Source of the DNA: Epiperipatus broadwayi
Lineage: Eukaryota; Onychophora; Udeonychophora; Euonychophora; Peripatidae
DNA: 64,000 nt
Assembly (NCBI GenBank): GCA_028023455.1
Contig: JAQFVV010000234.1
Coordinates: 126,001-190,000, forward strand
Direction: 5' to 3'
The notes under the pieces are model-generated. The model was given only the letters and a program-made list of their open reading frames with translations, ran no database searches and had not been told where the DNA came from. The stretch's first letter is position 1; every line of letters starts with the position of its first letter. The translations under genes and the position numbers were made by a program. This document shows, piece after piece, positions 62,409 to 64,000 of the stretch.

Positions 62409-63052
62409 TATACCCTCCTTCTTGGCTTCTCCACTGCCATTATTATTTTTTGAGACTGGTCCATTTCAGCTCACTCTTCCAGAATATCTCACCATCCTAT
62501 TTCATTACATCGTCTGAAATAGATGTTTCTATCTTTTCTTTTACAGGATTTTGCCTATCCTTTTCTAACTCCTCTCTGATCCCTTGATCAGTTTCTGTGG
62601 CCAGTAATCTGTCTTTCCTTTTTGTTATCATTGACAAGTATCTTGACATTTTTCTACTATTGTGGTTTTACACATTACTTGATACTTTTATACTGAACTA
62701 CCTTTTTAACAATAACATTCAATGTCATAGAGGTTTCCCTGCCTTCACATGCCTACTATAAGCTAATGTTTATTCCTACTCATTCAGCATTTTAGGTTAA
62801 TGTTATGCACTTTGTTTAAATCTCCAATTAATTACTTAACTCTCACCTGATTTATTTTTTATTAATTCATCATTTATCTCATTTCCTCCTGCCACATATT
62901 AAGTTAAATTTGTTCCAATATTATTGTAACAATTTAACTTTTTTGAATTTGGTGTTCATTAAATAATCTTAATTATAATTCTTTCAAGTATCAGATAATA
63001 TGTAAAAGTGCTACTTCTATGTTTAACCTTATATGAAATAATCCCCTGGGTT

Positions 63053-63142
63053 CAAGGTTATCGCATGGCAGTGTTGTTTGTACAAGGTTATTGCATAGAA
63101 GTGTTGTTTGTACAAGGTGATTGCATAGCAGTGTTGTTTGTA
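63053..63142. repeat. three tandem copies of a 30-bp unit
   Basis: The unit CAAGGTTATCGCATGGCAGT plus GTTGTTTGTA occurs at 63053, 63083 and 63113 with few differences. It stays in frame on the minus strand, giving a repeated LCNNLVQTTL, but the surrounding frame is not convincing. Confidence 0.92.
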
Positions 63143-63468
63143 GTGACATGATACCTATGGTTTTGAAAATGCAGGTGATTATTGTATAGATTTTACAATG
63201 TGTGATATGACAACCATCTAATTTTATGCTCCAACACATTCAATGTCAGTTGTAATGGAATGAATATATTAGGTGTGTTACCAGGGTCCTAATGACACAA
63301 CTATATAGTGTCCAGCCCCAATAGTTGGTCATAAATGATAACACAATGGAACAAAATGGCCATTTGTGTCACTCATTTTATTGTACATTGAAGTGATGAC
63401 ATGAATTGAGCCCCTAAAGTTTAGCAGTTATAAATATATCACCTTTGATAGTATGCTTATTTCATCTA

Positions 63469-63470
<2 letters not shown>
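63143..63470. other. sequence without recognised feature
   Basis: Composition is less AT-rich than average. No frame or repeat boundary could be assigned. Confidence 0.4.

Positions 63471-63534
<64 letters not shown>
63471..63534. repeat. (AT)n microsatellite, about 31 units
   Basis: A pure AT run. Confidence 0.95.
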
Positions 63535-63537
<3 letters not shown>

Positions 63538-63549
63538 CTAAATCATTAA

Positions 63550-63771
63550 TTTCTTATATGAACCCTTTATTATTTCGAGTCTCTTTGTGAACCGTGACCT
63601 CCAGCTGGGACGGAATAAAACTAAGGACTGCTAGTGTCATCACAAACGTTATCCATTAGTCAGAGAGGCAATAATTCAGGCAAATAAGTTAGGATTCACC
63701 ATTCCCTGACATCTGTATCTTGTGTATGATTGGATTCAAGGTACTTTTGCTTGGATTATTGGTCTTGTTGA
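63550..63771 (+). mobile_element. fragment of the 3' part of a U5/U7-type unit
   Basis: GAGTCTnTTTGTG, GTATCTTGTGTATGATTGGA and CAAGGTACTTTTGC appear in the same order as at 42630-42835 in U5. It ends in a TA run (63772-63791). The 5' part is missing or lies beyond recognition, replaced by the AT run at 63471-63534. Confidence 0.6.
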
Positions 63772-64000
63772 ATATATATATATATATATATCATTACCAT
63801 ATGGTTGCTCTTTAGGTCCTCAATGTTGCACACTCTCCTCATAAATATGTTACTCCTTGCTATTCAAACTCTGCTATCATACACATAATCCTAATTAGCT
63901 AGGATGATGATTATCATAAGTTTGATATGAAACTAAAAAATATTTACATCTGAGTTACATGTGTGATTTGATATGGATAATGGAAAGTTAGGTAAATGAT

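Larger units (their letters stand above)
60550..62649 (-). mobile_element. Ty3/gypsy gag and protease remnant
   Basis: This is the minus-strand 5' part of a gypsy element. A probable gag start codon lies at 62649-62647 (MSRYLSMITKRKD, then a charged stretch). Broken gag pieces follow through 62408-62154 and 61450-61232, and a protease segment is at 60804-60553. The protease segment nearly duplicates the one at 55655-55400 in copy 2. The two halves would form one element if the 4.9 kb between them, holding U7 and U8, were an insertion, but the duplicated protease needs a further rearrangement. No LTR or primer-binding site was identified upstream. Confidence 0.65.

Overview
This is a strongly AT-rich animal nuclear window. 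It has no operon-like organisation, few long open frames, abundant microsatellites and many decayed transposable elements. The host is most likely an arachnid such as a scorpion or spider, for two reasons. The only host gene recognised encodes an ADAMTS-like (M12B family) cysteine-rich module of the kind abundant in chelicerates, and the first retrotransposon carries a C-terminal region I associate with chelicerate genomes. This assignment is inference. A mollusc or another arthropod is not excluded.

Host genes. Three plus-strand exons (3738-3871, 11356-11426, 28766-29205) look like the 3' part of one metalloprotease gene with introns of about 7.5 and 17 kb. Exons two and three join in phase. 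Exons one and two do not, so at least one more exon is missing or lies unseen between them. A possible terminal exon of a second, minus-strand gene ending in a membrane segment lies at 36668-36955. Nearly everything else is intronic or intergenic repeat.

Repeats, left to right. There is a non-LTR retrotransposon 3' fragment (841-2350), a hammerhead-type Penelope-like repeat (about 3487-3660), a 425-bp TATC array, and a degraded RTE/BovB-type LINE (5141-8116). A Ty3/gypsy pol remnant follows on the minus strand (12715-15710), then a 493-bp hAT-type element with a perfect 8-bp target duplication (16380-16872). A 300-bp palindrome has an intact-looking hammerhead ribozyme core at its centre (18010-18313), and a second long palindrome lies at 23551-23734. 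There is an 871-bp TA-flanked inverted-repeat transposon (34659-35529), a degenerate 60-70-bp satellite (about 35960-36620), and a second gypsy element with pol at 52610-55655 and protease plus gag at 60550-62649.

The dominant unexplained component is a set of eight long (2-3.7 kb) noncoding units: 8117-10110, 19815-23517, 24007-25997, 37749-39910, 39929-42854, 48356-51062, 55666-58190 and 58209-60333. All eight begin with TG and all but one begin at the edge of a (TA)n array. Five end in CA and the other three (one subfamily) end in TATA- or TATAA-like sequence. Most carry a TATA box 0.3-0.7 kb inside. Four start with a hairpin whose stem is kept while its sequence varies, and one subfamily of three also shares a hairpin shortly after the TATA box. 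They look like solo long terminal repeats, or a Helentron-like non-autonomous family, with strong insertion preference for (TA)n. I could not identify their coding partner.

All coordinates of repeats and exons come from reading by eye. Intron-exon calls and repeat boundaries should be treated as proposals.
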